Below, piece by piece: positions 1 to 7,932 of a DNA stretch of 14,592 bases (the first letter of the stretch is position 1; each line of letters begins with the position of its first letter). Below the pieces are notes generated by a model that saw only the letters and a program-made list of their open reading frames with translations, had not been told where the DNA came from and ran no database searches. The DNA is taken from contig JACOVP010000015.1 of the NCBI GenBank assembly GCA_016177265.1, positions 1 through 14,592 of the forward strand. Direction: 5' to 3'. The translations under genes and the position numbers were made by a program. The stretch is from Candidatus Woesearchaeota archaeon (GTDB lineage Archaea > Nanobdellota > Nanobdellia > SCGC-AAA011-G17 > UBA489).

Positions 1-1263
1 GATATAATTGGTATTTATCTGAATGTCGTTACTGCAAGAAGTGGTATTGAGCTCTCAAAGAAAATAAAGGAGAATTCTCAAATAACAGTGGTGTTGGGCG
101 GCCCATTTGTCCCTGAACAACTAGATCGATTGTTAGACCAAAGTAAAGCTGATATTTTTGTGCAGGGAGAAGCAGAAGTAACGTTTTTAGAGATATGTCA
201 AGGCAAAGAGAGAGAAAAGATTGATGGAATTATGTATATGGAAAAAAATAAGCTTATGACAAATAAGCCAAGAGAATTGATCGCGAATATCGATGAACTG
301 CCGTATGCTGCTTATCATCTTCTACCTAACCTTTCGCTATATTCTTCACGTTCTCGTAAAAAGCCAATAGCACCCATTTTCACTTCAAGAGGTTGTCCTT
401 ACAAATGCACCTTCTGCTCATCCAGCTCAGCTAAGAGTCCATTCAAGAATAGATTCCGTGTAAGAAGTCCTGAAAATGTTGTGGGAGAAATAGAATATCT
501 TATTAAGAACTTTGGAGTGAAAGAAATTGATATACTAGATGACAACTTTACATTAGACATGAAGAGAGCGGATGATATTCTTAATCTGATCATCGCAAGA
601 AAGCTAAAAGTAGCCATCAATCTCCAAAACGGTGTTCGTGCAGATCGTTTGACGTTTGACTTAGTTAAGAAAATGAAGCAGGCCGGTGTCTACAAAGCAG
701 GAATAGGTATTGAAAGCGGGAATCAGGACATATTGCGATCCATCAAGAAGCAGCTAAATCTCGATGCTGTGAGAAACGCGGTAAAATGGTTCAAAGAAGT
801 GGGAATAGTCAGTATAGGTTTTTTCGTGATAGGGCTTCCAGAAGATACTGAGGAAACAATCAAGCAGACTATTAATTTCGCTATAGAGCTCAATCCATCG
901 ATAGCGAACTTCATGACTGCCGTTCCTTTGCCAAACACGGAGTTATATGACCTTGTGGAGAAAAAAGGATGGTTAATAAAAAAAACAGATGAAAATGGAA
1001 CAGAAAGCGGATTCTATGCCGCGGATTTCCATTATGAGACGCCGAACTTGACAAAAGAGAAAGTATTGGAGTTGCAAAAGGTCGCTTATAGAAAATTCTA
1101 CTTCCGACCATCAAAAATGCTAGAGGTCATAAGAGATATTCGATCATTGCACGAATTAAAATGGACTATTGCTGCAGCAAAACCTTTAATTCATAATATG
1201 TTTAGGCATAAAAAAAATGCGGAAGTCATCATCAAAGAAGTAGAAACAGTGGTCCCTAGTTAG
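1..1263 (+). CDS. B12-binding-type radical SAM protein, 5'-partial
   Basis: The frame is open to the first base of the window, so the gene begins upstream; a GTG at 88 lies inside the cobalamin-type domain and is not a credible start. 420 residues are visible. Residues 1 to about 75 look like the second half of a B12-binding Rossmann domain (strand ending in a GGP turn, then the DIFVQGEAE strand typical of these proteins). The radical SAM core follows, with cluster cysteines C132, C136 and C139 (CX3CX2C) after a TSRG stretch, and later GIGIESG and GFFVIGLPEDT blocks. Members of this superfamily cleave SAM and do methyl transfer or other radical chemistry; the substrate cannot be told here. 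No DxHxxG cobalamin ligand motif is visible, but that part may lie outside the window. It is followed by a related gene on the same strand. Family call is strong, function open. Confidence 0.93.
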   Translation, partial: DIIGIYLNVVTARSGIELSKKIKENSQITVVLGGPFVPEQLDRLLDQSKADIFVQGEAEVTFLEICQGKEREKIDGIMYMEKNKLMTNKPRELIANIDELPYAAYHLLPNLSLYSSRSRKKPIAPIFTSRGCPYKCTFCSSSSAKSPFKNRFRVRSPENVVGEIEYLIKNFGVKEIDILDDNFTLDMKRADDILNLIIARKLKVAINLQNGVRADRLTFDLVKKMKQAGVYKAGIGIESGNQDILRSIKKQLNLDAVRNAVKWFKEVGIVSIGFFVIGLPEDTEETIKQTINFAIELNPSIANFMTAVPLPNTELYDLVEKKGWLIKKTDENGTESGFYAADFHYETPNLTKEKVLELQKVAYRKFYFRPSKMLEVIRDIRSLHELKWTIAAAKPLIHNMFRHKKNAEVIIKEVETVVPS

Positions 1264-1288
1264 CATAGATAAAGCTCAAAAACAACAC

Positions 1289-1294
1289 TTTTTT
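1289..1294 (+). terminator. T6 run, candidate terminator of the first radical SAM gene
   Basis: Six T in a row lie 26 nt after the stop codon at 1263 and directly before the next TATA box. Archaeal RNA polymerase can terminate on T runs without a hairpin. Position fits; there is no further support. Confidence 0.4.
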
Positions 1295-1295
1295 C

Positions 1296-1307
1296 TATTT
1301 ATAAATA
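1296..1307 (+). promoter_or_regulatory. palindromic TATA box for the second radical SAM gene
   Basis: TATTTATAAATA is a perfect palindrome of the same type as the other TATA boxes in the window. Initiation about 26 nt downstream would fall near 1328 and leave a leader of some 47 nt, unlike the leaderless genes nearby. A second A/T-rich stretch at 1336-1344 (TTTTTAAAG) would give a leader of about 9 nt and is an alternative. Confidence 0.5.
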
Positions 1308-1374
1308 AAACGGCAAAATTCCAGCTATTAGAAACATTTTTAAAGTCCATTAGGAACTCTTCTATCGATAAGAG

Positions 1375-2859
1375 ATGAAAATACTCCTCGTCCAGCCCTA
1401 TGGCTCAGTTACCCCTCCAATGGGATTGTGCATTCTTGTAGCAGAGCTTAAACAAGGGGGTTATACCGATACTACTATTGTTGATCTTCTTCGTACAAAC
1501 ATTCAGAGTAATGTTGAATCTCCCTATCGAACCAAGGAATATCTCATGGAAAAATTGAAGGAACAACCTGACGTTGTCTTACTCACCGCTTCATCACAGA
1601 CCTTCGCAGAAGCATTGGAGATTGCGCGTCTTGCCCGTCCTTATGCAAAAAAAATTATTCTTGGTGGAAATCATGCTACCATCTTCGAAGAGCGTATTCT
1701 TGAAAAAGTTCCCTACTTAGACCTTGTGGTGTATGGTGAGGCTGATGAGACTATCTGTAAGATCATGGAGCATATTGAAGAGGACATTGAAGACTTTTCA
1801 GACATTACTGGTGTGTGCTACCGTCTTAAGGGAAAAATTCACAAGAGCCCTCCTACTCCGCCTATTATGGATTTGGATAAACTTCCCTTTCCAGATCGTG
1901 GCGCCGTAGATCTTAATTCCTATCTTGGCGCCTTAACTATTTTTACGAGCAGAGGATGCCCCTTCCATTGTACTTTCTGTTCTAGACCAGTTTCTGGACG
2001 AACTTTTCGTGGACGATCTCCAAAGAACGTTGTTGATGAGATTGAGTCTATTATTGTTAAGTATCCGCATCTTGCAAAGAAGTTAGATTATAATTTTACT
2101 ATTAGCGATGATAATGCTGGTGTTAATAAACAACGTCTTATTGGCATTTGTGATGAGATTATCAATAGAAAATTAAATATCAAATTATCTTTAACAAGCG
2201 GACTTCATGTCAGTAGCGCTGATCTTTATCTCTTTACTAAGCTTAAACAGGCAGGATGCAACGCCCTTTGGTTTGGTGTGGAATCTGGAAACGCCCAAAT
2301 TTTGAAGAATATTAGGAAAGGTGCGACGCTTGACATGATCAAAAAAGCAGTTGCTCTTGCCCATGAAGCAGGCATTGAAAGTGTAAGCGGACATTTCATC
2401 ATTGGTCTTGAAGGAGAAACACTGCAAGCTGCACGCGACACTATTACATTTGTTACTGAATCTGGTTTTGACACTGTTGGATTTAATCACGCCGCTCCTA
2501 CTATCGGAACGCCTTTATGGGATTGGGTATTGCAGCATGGTAAGTTCCTTTTTAAATATGAAGATATTATGGATTATTCTGATTTCAAACACGACCATAC
2601 TGAACCACAATTTGAAACACCTGAATTCACTCGTGAGGAACGTATTCAGGCATACAAAGAAGCTTGTGTTGTCATGGATAGCCTTTCACGAAAACGCTTG
2701 TTCGCTCTTAAGAATATTTTGAAATTCATTTCTCGTGTTCGTTCTCCAGCTGATCTAGTTTGGGCGGCTCGCCGTGTATATGATGTCTCTACGAAAACTG
2801 ATCTCCGCCGCATCACGCTTTTGAAACCTTCTGTCAGGAAACGCGTCAAGGTTCAGTAG
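1375..2859 (+). CDS. B12-binding-type radical SAM protein
   Basis: This 494-residue protein begins MKILLVQPYGS, the usual first beta strand of a cobalamin-binding-like domain, which runs to about residue 140 and ends with the LGGNHATI and DLVVYGEADE blocks. The radical SAM core carries C195, C199 and C202 (CX3CX2C) after TSRG, then GVESGN and FIIGLEGET blocks; residues from about 410 form a helical tail rich in Lys and Arg. No DxHxxG cobalamin ligand motif is present in the first domain, as in many relatives that bind B12 without it. The start at 1375 fits domain edges; no clear Shine-Dalgarno sequence precedes it. It is a relative of the gene before it, but its Arg codons are mostly CGT where that gene uses many AGA. 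Methyltransferase or other radical chemistry is possible; the substrate is unknown. Confidence 0.93.
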   Translation: MKILLVQPYGSVTPPMGLCILVAELKQGGYTDTTIVDLLRTNIQSNVESPYRTKEYLMEKLKEQPDVVLLTASSQTFAEALEIARLARPYAKKIILGGNHATIFEERILEKVPYLDLVVYGEADETICKIMEHIEEDIEDFSDITGVCYRLKGKIHKSPPTPPIMDLDKLPFPDRGAVDLNSYLGALTIFTSRGCPFHCTFCSRPVSGRTFRGRSPKNVVDEIESIIVKYPHLAKKLDYNFTISDDNAGVNKQRLIGICDEIINRKLNIKLSLTSGLHVSSADLYLFTKLKQAGCNALWFGVESGNAQILKNIRKGATLDMIKKAVALAHEAGIESVSGHFIIGLEGETLQAARDTITFVTESGFDTVGFNHAAPTIGTPLWDWVLQHGKFLFKYEDIMDYSDFKHDHTEPQFETPEFTREERIQAYKEACVVMDSLSRKRLFALKNILKFISRVRSPADLVWAARRVYDVSTKTDLRRITLLKPSVRKRVKVQ

Positions 2860-2901
2860 TCCCGACTGAAAAATAGTTTGATCCTGTATGCCTCTTCAAT
2901 G

Positions 2902-2924
2902 TTCTTCTTTCTACTCTTCTTCTC
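2902..2924 (+). terminator. pyrimidine-rich tract, weak terminator candidate
   Basis: A TTC/TCT-rich tract lies 43 nt after the stop of the second radical SAM gene. It lacks a T run longer than three, so it is only a weak candidate. The rest of the 2860-3051 spacer holds two small inverted repeats (see separate entry) and a TATA box. Confidence 0.2.
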
Positions 2925-2971
2925 ATGCAAGACAGTCTCTCATACTCTAGTTATTGTAAAATGCTACAAAA

Positions 2972-3012
2972 AGGCACAAAGGTGCTTCTAAACAGCAGCC
3001 TGAAGTCTGGCT
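2972..3012 (+). repeat. two short inverted repeats upstream of the dehydrogenase promoter
   Basis: GCAC-AAAG-GTGC at 2974-2985 (extendable by a G-T and an A-T pair) and AGCC-N8-GGCT at 2997-3012 sit just upstream of the TATA box at 3022. They could be operator half-sites or chance; 4-bp arms are common in random sequence. Confidence 0.25.
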
Positions 3013-3021
3013 TAAGATACA

Positions 3022-3029
3022 TTTATAAA
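3022..3029 (+). promoter_or_regulatory. TATA box of the oxidoreductase-glycosyltransferase operon
   Basis: TTTATAAA, palindromic, is centred 26.5 nt before the ATG at 3052. Archaeal transcription usually starts about 25 nt from the box centre, so the first mRNA base should be at or next to the start codon. Confidence 0.75.
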
Positions 3030-3051
3030 TAAACTTCTGGTTTGCTAGATT

Positions 3052-4152
3052 ATGAAGCAGATATTCCTTAACCACAAAGGGCACGTTGTTCTTGATGAGG
3101 TGGCTATGCCCACACTCGGCAAAGGACAAGTCCTTGTAAAGGTTCTCTCTTCTGCTATTAGCAGTGGTACTGAGTCTCGGTCATTGTCTACGACGCAAAG
3201 CAATGCTTCGTGGCAAAGGAAGGCGTTGCGATTCATTTCTACTTTACGAAACGATGGTATGAAAAAAACGTATGAAAAATTTAACTCGCGAAAGAACCGT
3301 CGTGTTCCTTTAGGTTATAGTTGTATCGGAGAGGTGGTGGATGTCGCTGAAGATATTAGTGATGTTAAGAAGGGGGACATTGTTGCCTGCATGGGTGCTG
3401 AATATGCCTTTCATGCAGAGTACATTGCTGTGCCACGAAACCTGTTTGTTACAGTTCCTTCTTCTGTAGCTGTGGAGGAAGCCTCGCTTATTACCCTTGG
3501 ATGCATTGCTCTTCATGCCCTACGAAATGCGCGCGTACAATTGGGAGAAACTGTGATGGTCGTTGGAATGGGACTTATTGGTCAGATGGTTTCACAACTC
3601 CTCACCTTATCAAGTGCACGTGTGATTGCTGTTGATATGAAGGAGGATAGAATTGCCCTTGCGAAAGAATTGGGTGCTGAGGCAGGTATCCGCTTTACTG
3701 CGCGAACAGACTTTGCTGAAGTTGATGAGATGACCAATCATCACGGTGTTGACGCTGTTATCTTTTGTGCAGGAAGCACGAAATTTAATGTTCTTGAAAA
3801 AACTGCGCAGATATGCCGTGATAGAGCCAGATTTGTAATCGTTGGCTGTATTGATCTTCATTTACCTTGGACGATCTTTTATCAAAAAGAATTGGATATG
3901 GTGGTTTCACGTTCTACTGGCCCTGGAAGGCATGACACTTTGTTTGAATCACAGAATCACACGTATCCTCGCGGGTATATTCGATGGACTGAACAAGAAA
4001 ATGCGCAAGAAATTATACACCTTCTCGCTTCTGGAAAACTGCACTTTAAACCTCTTATTACTCGCACATTTTCTTTTCGTGATGCGGAATCCGCGTATAA
4101 TCAACTGTTACGAGGAGATAGTTTAGCTATCATTCTTGATTACACAAAATGA
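3052..4152 (+). CDS. MDR (zinc-alcohol-dehydrogenase-like) oxidoreductase, N-half of the bi-domain type
   Basis: This 366-residue protein has a GroES-like N domain and a Rossmann domain with GMGLIG at residues 172-177 and an acidic residue, D195, at the end of the second strand, which favours NAD(H). Blocks such as SAISSGTES, VPLGYSCIGEV, ITLGCIALHALR, SRSTGPGRHD and YIRWTEQENA match the first half of bacterial 'bi-domain-containing oxidoreductases', where an MDR domain is fused to a Gfo/Idh/MocA domain. The Cys that would bind catalytic zinc is replaced within SSGTE, as in that family, so a zinc-free mechanism is likely. It probably oxidises or reduces a sugar or sugar nucleotide for surface glycan synthesis (inference). 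Its stop overlaps the next start as ATGA, indicating translational coupling. The start is set by the TATA box 26 nt upstream. Confidence 0.92.
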   Translation: MKQIFLNHKGHVVLDEVAMPTLGKGQVLVKVLSSAISSGTESRSLSTTQSNASWQRKALRFISTLRNDGMKKTYEKFNSRKNRRVPLGYSCIGEVVDVAEDISDVKKGDIVACMGAEYAFHAEYIAVPRNLFVTVPSSVAVEEASLITLGCIALHALRNARVQLGETVMVVGMGLIGQMVSQLLTLSSARVIAVDMKEDRIALAKELGAEAGIRFTARTDFAEVDEMTNHHGVDAVIFCAGSTKFNVLEKTAQICRDRARFVIVGCIDLHLPWTIFYQKELDMVVSRSTGPGRHDTLFESQNHTYPRGYIRWTEQENAQEIIHLLASGKLHFKPLITRTFSFRDAESAYNQLLRGDSLAIILDYTK

Positions 4153-5315
4153 AAATTGCCTTGCTGACTGCCTCTTATTTTCCAGAATATAATGGTGCAT
4201 CGATTCGCATAGATGGTATAGCTCAAGGCCTCTCTGCACTGGGACATCAAGTGTACATTTTTGTTCCAGGAATAAAGTTATCCCGCGAAATCGCTGATTA
4301 CGCAGTTGTGTGGCGCATTCCTGTTTTTTATTCCTCTTTTTCTACTTTTTTTGAAAAGTTTACTAAGTTCCACCTTACTCGATTTTTTGCTTTTTTCAAG
4401 CATCTTCGCTATATTATCAAGAAAGAAGGAATTGATCTTATACACACTAGACAACCGCTTGACTTTTTTCTATTAGGGTATTTTCTCAGGAAAAAGGTGC
4501 ATTGGGCTGTTGAAGTTCATAAATTTCTAGGCGTTTCTGATTATGAGAATGGTAGTATTGGAGTACTACGTAAGAACTTTTTGCTGTTTTTTGAGCGATT
4601 CTTCATGAATGCAAGCGACGTAGTTGTTACGATGACAACATCCGGAAAATCTACTCTTCAACAGTATGGCATCACCAGCCCCATTATTGTTGTTTCTAAT
4701 GCTTCCTCCTTGGCTCGTCGTCGAGTATCTTCACCGTTTCCACGCCATAATTATCTTTTGTATGCTGGTAATTTACGCGATGTTGAAGGCATCGATCAAC
4801 TCCTTCGTTCCTTTGCGATTATTCATAAAGAATTGCCGAATATTTCTTGCGTCATCATTGGCGGCGGTGATGTCAAGAAATGGCAAGAGTATGCAAAGAA
4901 ACTGCATTTGGAAAATTCTGTGATTTTTTTAGGAGAGATTCCTTATCAGAGTCTTCTTCCTTACTATCAACACGCTCTTCTGTTTGTGCATCCTAGGAAA
5001 AATGTTACTTATCATAAGGATATTATTGGATTAAAATTCTATGATGCTTTACGAGTTGGATTACCATTTGTTACTTCTGATGTTGGTGAAATGGGTGATT
5101 TAATTAAAAAATATAGTGTTGGCGTCGTGACTCGTCCAGAAGATGATGTAGATTTTGCACAGAAGATTATCACACTTCTTCATAAACCTCAGCTTCTTTC
5201 TCGACTAAAAAAGAATGCCTTACATTATTCCCGTTTGTTTAGTTGGAAACAATCTTGTATATGCTTAAGTAAGTCTTATTTAAGTTTAGTGAGAGAAGGT
5301 AAACACCATGATTAA
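4149..5315 (+). CDS. GT4-family (GT-B fold) glycosyltransferase
   Basis: This 388-residue protein begins MKIALLTASYFPEYNGASIR, the N-terminal strand and glycine loop of GT4 enzymes, and has LLYAGNLRDVEGIDQLL near residue 205 as the start of the nucleotide-sugar domain. The usual EX7E motif is present in the conservative form D291-X7-D299, followed by VGLPFVTSDVGEM. It should transfer a sugar from a nucleotide donor at the cytoplasmic side of the membrane; there is no clear membrane span. Its ATG overlaps the stop of the dehydrogenase gene and its own stop overlaps the next gene by 8 nt, so it sits inside a three-gene operon. It lies exactly between the two genes that are domains of one protein in many bacteria. 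Donor and acceptor are unknown. Confidence 0.92.
   Translation: MKIALLTASYFPEYNGASIRIDGIAQGLSALGHQVYIFVPGIKLSREIADYAVVWRIPVFYSSFSTFFEKFTKFHLTRFFAFFKHLRYIIKKEGIDLIHTRQPLDFFLLGYFLRKKVHWAVEVHKFLGVSDYENGSIGVLRKNFLLFFERFFMNASDVVVTMTTSGKSTLQQYGITSPIIVVSNASSLARRRVSSPFPRHNYLLYAGNLRDVEGIDQLLRSFAIIHKELPNISCVIIGGGDVKKWQEYAKKLHLENSVIFLGEIPYQSLLPYYQHALLFVHPRKNVTYHKDIIGLKFYDALRVGLPFVTSDVGEMGDLIKKYSVGVVTRPEDDVDFAQKIITLLHKPQLLSRLKKNALHYSRLFSWKQSCICLSKSYLSLVREGKHHD
5295..5300 (+). promoter_or_regulatory. weak Shine-Dalgarno-like GAAGGT before the Gfo/Idh gene
   Basis: GAAGGT ends 7 nt before the ATG at 5308 and lies inside the end of the glycosyltransferase gene. It partly matches the archaeal GGAGGTGAT consensus and supports internal initiation in the operon, together with coupling by overlap. 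Confidence 0.35.
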
Positions 5316-6324
5316 GCGCTTTTTTCGTCGGTTTTCTGTCCCTTCACCTACTCAAAAAGGTATTCCATCAGTCCTTGTTGGGTTGGGAGGATATGCTGAA
5401 AATGTTATTATTCCGACCCTGTTGAAAACACAACAATATAACTTACGTGCTGTTTGCAGTAATGATCAGAAACGTATTACCTCTATCCGACGAATGTATC
5501 GTATACCTGAAGGGTCTGCTTCACTTCAAAACTATCTTCAGCGAGATGATATTAGCCTTGTTTTTATTACTCAAAAGGATAATCTTCATGCTCGTACTGT
5601 CGTGGAAGTAGCTAACGCAAAAAAAGATATTTTTGTTGAAAAACCTCTTGCGCTTACCTCTGGCGAATGTACTTCCATTGTTAAGGCAGTTACAAAAAAC
5701 AACGTTCGTCTTACGGTTGGTCTTAACAGAAGATTTTCGCCTTTAGGACAGGCTCTTAAAGAAAAATTACGAACACGAGTATCTCCTGTTCTCCTTCTTT
5801 ATCGATTCAATCAAGAAAGACAAGTCAGCAATAGAAAGGAATGGGTTTTACAAGAGTCTAGTCCTGTTCAAAACTTGTTTGGCCATATTATCGATTTTAC
5901 TTCGTGGGTTCTTGATGATGTGCCTGTTCGCGTATATGCTCAAAGTTCTTCACCTTCTCCTCATCGTGATGTTGTTGCGACTGTTACCTTTTCAGATGGT
6001 TCTCTCCTGACCATTGCCTTTACTATGAGTGATAACAAACTTGGGCGCGAAACTATTGAAATTTATGATGAAGGGAGGACTATTGCTCTTCGAGAATTTC
6101 AGGAGCTTCGTTTTTATGGTCATCCTGATCGTGATATTACTCTTTCCTCTCCCGATAAGGGCCAGTACAACCAATTAGACTCTTTTGCTCGATTCTTACA
6201 TGGCGATCAATCTGCTCCTCTCGTTACGTTGCAGGATGGCATCAATGCAGCCCTATTTTCTTGTTCTGTTTTAGAGAGTATCACAAAGAAATGCGCTGTT
6301 CCACTCACTTGGAAGAAATCTTGA
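5308..6324 (+). CDS. Gfo/Idh/MocA-family oxidoreductase, C-half of the bi-domain type
   Basis: After a basic N-terminal segment (MIKRFFRRF) this 338-residue protein has a Rossmann fold with GLGGYA at residues 25-30 and the family signature EKP at 111-113 (FVEKPLALT), then VGLNRRFSPL and an alpha/beta substrate domain with ATVTFSDGSLLTIAF. These blocks match the second domain of bacterial bi-domain oxidoreductases, including the NRRFSPL and DKGQ stretches. Such enzymes use NAD(P) to oxidise or reduce sugars or sugar nucleotides. It is the last gene of the operon with the MDR dehydrogenase and the GT4 enzyme; the two oxidoreductases probably act together, perhaps as a complex (inference). A T7 run follows 67 nt after the stop. 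Confidence 0.93.
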   Translation: MIKRFFRRFSVPSPTQKGIPSVLVGLGGYAENVIIPTLLKTQQYNLRAVCSNDQKRITSIRRMYRIPEGSASLQNYLQRDDISLVFITQKDNLHARTVVEVANAKKDIFVEKPLALTSGECTSIVKAVTKNNVRLTVGLNRRFSPLGQALKEKLRTRVSPVLLLYRFNQERQVSNRKEWVLQESSPVQNLFGHIIDFTSWVLDDVPVRVYAQSSSPSPHRDVVATVTFSDGSLLTIAFTMSDNKLGRETIEIYDEGRTIALREFQELRFYGHPDRDITLSSPDKGQYNQLDSFARFLHGDQSAPLVTLQDGINAALFSCSVLESITKKCAVPLTWKKS

Positions 6325-6391
6325 GCACAACGATTGATACTTCCATAATTTCCGCCATATCTCTGATTGGTATTATATTGACTTTTACAAC

Positions 6392-6398
6392 TTTTTTT
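6392..6398 (+). terminator. T7 run, candidate terminator of the operon
   Basis: Seven T lie between the convergent genes ending at 6324 (+) and 6434 (-). This fits hairpin-independent archaeal termination of the rightward operon. Nothing comparable is seen for the leftward gene in this 109-nt spacer. Confidence 0.5.
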
Positions 6399-6433
6399 CC
6401 GCAGAAATAAATTGTTTGTAGTTATTGAAAATC

Positions 6434-7807
6434 TCAATTCCTTCTGTCGTTCCATTGGCCTAGGCGACGTATATATTCCCACAGAAATGCTGGGAGATGC
6501 TTTTCTGCATGTATGAAGAAGAGTGGTTCAAAGAACCATCGTGCGCAGACGAATGTTTTGTGTTTATTAAAAACATAGGTTTGGTTTTTACTTGTTATGA
6601 TTATCTTGTCTTGATCTTCTCCATACACTCCGTCACGACACTCTACTCTTGAGGGTATAAAGGGTTGTTCGGTTATGGTTGTCTTTTCTTTTACTAATTC
6701 AACACGCAGCCGAAGGATCTTGTCGTTCCATCCAACCACAGGTATGACATCATTCCAGCAGGGTTCTTTGATTTTCTTTTCTGTTTTTATATCCTTTACG
6801 TCCATACCCACACTTGTCCATACTCCTCCATGCGGATGGGTATGGCTATCAATCCATTCCAGATGTTTGTCGAGAGGGTATTTTTTGTAGGGCTTTACTA
6901 GTAAGAATGCGCGAAGAATGTCGCCTGCTCCAGCTACAAATTGCGGATACTTATAACAATAGAATTCATCACCAAGATCTCTCCATCCGAAATAAAATCC
7001 TCCTTCGGCTGCGGCCATTTTTTTCAGGAAATCTGTTGTTTCCAATGCTGATTCAAGATAACGGGGGTTTTTCGTGGCATCATAGACAGCCATCAAACCA
7101 GAAACACATCGTGCAATGTAGATGGAGATGTTGGAATTATTTTTGTTTGTTTGCTGGATTGCTCCCTTGAAAGCGCCGTGATTTTGCTGACTCATCACAA
7201 ATTGCATACATCGTTCTGCTAAGTGAAGATATTTTTTGTCTTTTTCAATTTTATAGAATAAAAGCAGCAGTTCGGCAAGCGTTGCGTGCTTGTTTGACAC
7301 CAAATGACGCTGGGAGTCTAAAGAGGGAAACGTTTGAAAAAAGAGACCAGTTGATGGAGAATACAGATATTTTATATGGAATAAGAGATTTTTTTTAGCT
7401 GCAGTATAATATTTTTTCCATTGAGGATTGTTACGTGAGCGTAATAGTGAAGCTAGATGCATCAGACCTATACTTGCGGCCGTGTCGTGAGGCATACTTC
7501 CAACAGGACCAGAGGGATTGCCATCAAATCCAGAATGTACAAACTGTCCTTTGGGAAGTTGGCCTTGGACTAGATGATTTCCTGCCTCTATTGCACGATA
7601 GAGATACTTTTCTTGATCAGTTTTTTCAAATAAGCGAAGAAAAGCAATTATTATTCCTTCATAACGCCAGTCCAAGCCAGGCCCTGTATAACAAGTAGAG
7701 TTTTTCCAATAATGAATGACCGGACCACCATAGCCTTGTGGCTGTTTCCATGTTTCAAGCCAAGTCACTTGCCTGCTAATCTGTTGCGCTAGGTGAGCGT
7801 TATTCAT
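6434..7807 (-). CDS. alpha/alpha-toroid (six-hairpin glycosidase-like) protein
   Basis: This 457-residue protein has repeated helix pairs of the kind found in six-hairpin and terpenoid-cyclase-like toroids: Y/A-rich helices that end in G-rich turns, for example LDWRYEGIIIAFLRLFEKT (45-63), MPHDTAASIGLMHLA (105-119) and GGFYFGWRDLGDEFYCYKYP (about 262-281). Conserved-looking polar residues such as D46, R48, E50, H107 and D108 line the expected turns. No signal peptide is visible. Such folds occur in heparinase/alginate-lyase-like, uronyl epimerase-like and other glycan-active proteins; the specific family is not recognised. It converges on the operon of the split bi-domain oxidoreductase, whose bacterial equivalents often sit beside heparinase-like genes, which suggests a role in the same glycan. 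The start is supported by a TATA box 26 nt upstream. Confidence 0.8.
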   Translation of the reverse strand: MNNAHLAQQISRQVTWLETWKQPQGYGGPVIHYWKNSTCYTGPGLDWRYEGIIIAFLRLFEKTDQEKYLYRAIEAGNHLVQGQLPKGQFVHSGFDGNPSGPVGSMPHDTAASIGLMHLASLLRSRNNPQWKKYYTAAKKNLLFHIKYLYSPSTGLFFQTFPSLDSQRHLVSNKHATLAELLLLFYKIEKDKKYLHLAERCMQFVMSQQNHGAFKGAIQQTNKNNSNISIYIARCVSGLMAVYDATKNPRYLESALETTDFLKKMAAAEGGFYFGWRDLGDEFYCYKYPQFVAGAGDILRAFLLVKPYKKYPLDKHLEWIDSHTHPHGGVWTSVGMDVKDIKTEKKIKEPCWNDVIPVVGWNDKILRLRVELVKEKTTITEQPFIPSRVECRDGVYGEDQDKIIITSKNQTYVFNKHKTFVCARWFFEPLFFIHAEKHLPAFLWEYIRRLGQWNDRRN

Positions 7808-7828
7808 GGTCTGATTCTTTTTTTCTAC

Positions 7829-7838
7829 TTTTATAAAA
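7829..7838 (-). promoter_or_regulatory. TATA box of the toroid protein gene
   Basis: TTTTATAAAA, a perfect palindrome, is centred 26.5 nt before the ATG at 7807. This predicts a leaderless transcript. The rest of the 125-nt spacer 7808-7932 shows no gene. Confidence 0.72.
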
Positions 7839-7932
7839 CAACCGATTCTTACCTTATAGCTAATCTCTTTAATTTAGGAACTTTTTAATACGATGTCATG
7901 CCCAGATATCAGAAAACACTATTTAAGCATTA

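Noticed and set aside
88..90. GTG at 88 as the start of the first radical SAM gene
   Set aside because: The frame is open to base 1 and upstream codons encode plausible B12-binding-domain sequence; the gene is cut by the window edge.
1357..1374. CTCTT/AAGAG inverted repeat directly before the ATG at 1375, as a translational control hairpin
   Set aside because: Only 5 bp with an internal mismatch and A/T-rich ends; chance is a sufficient explanation.
2888..2950. Short frame of about 20 codons in the 2860-3051 spacer
   Set aside because: No promoter at a suitable distance, low-complexity Ser-rich product, and it lies in a pyrimidine tract that looks like a terminator.
6814..7170. 118-codon plus-strand frame inside the toroid gene, and similar antisense frames in other genes
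   Set aside because: These are shadows of strong genes in another frame, with no promoter, no domain pattern and implausible composition.
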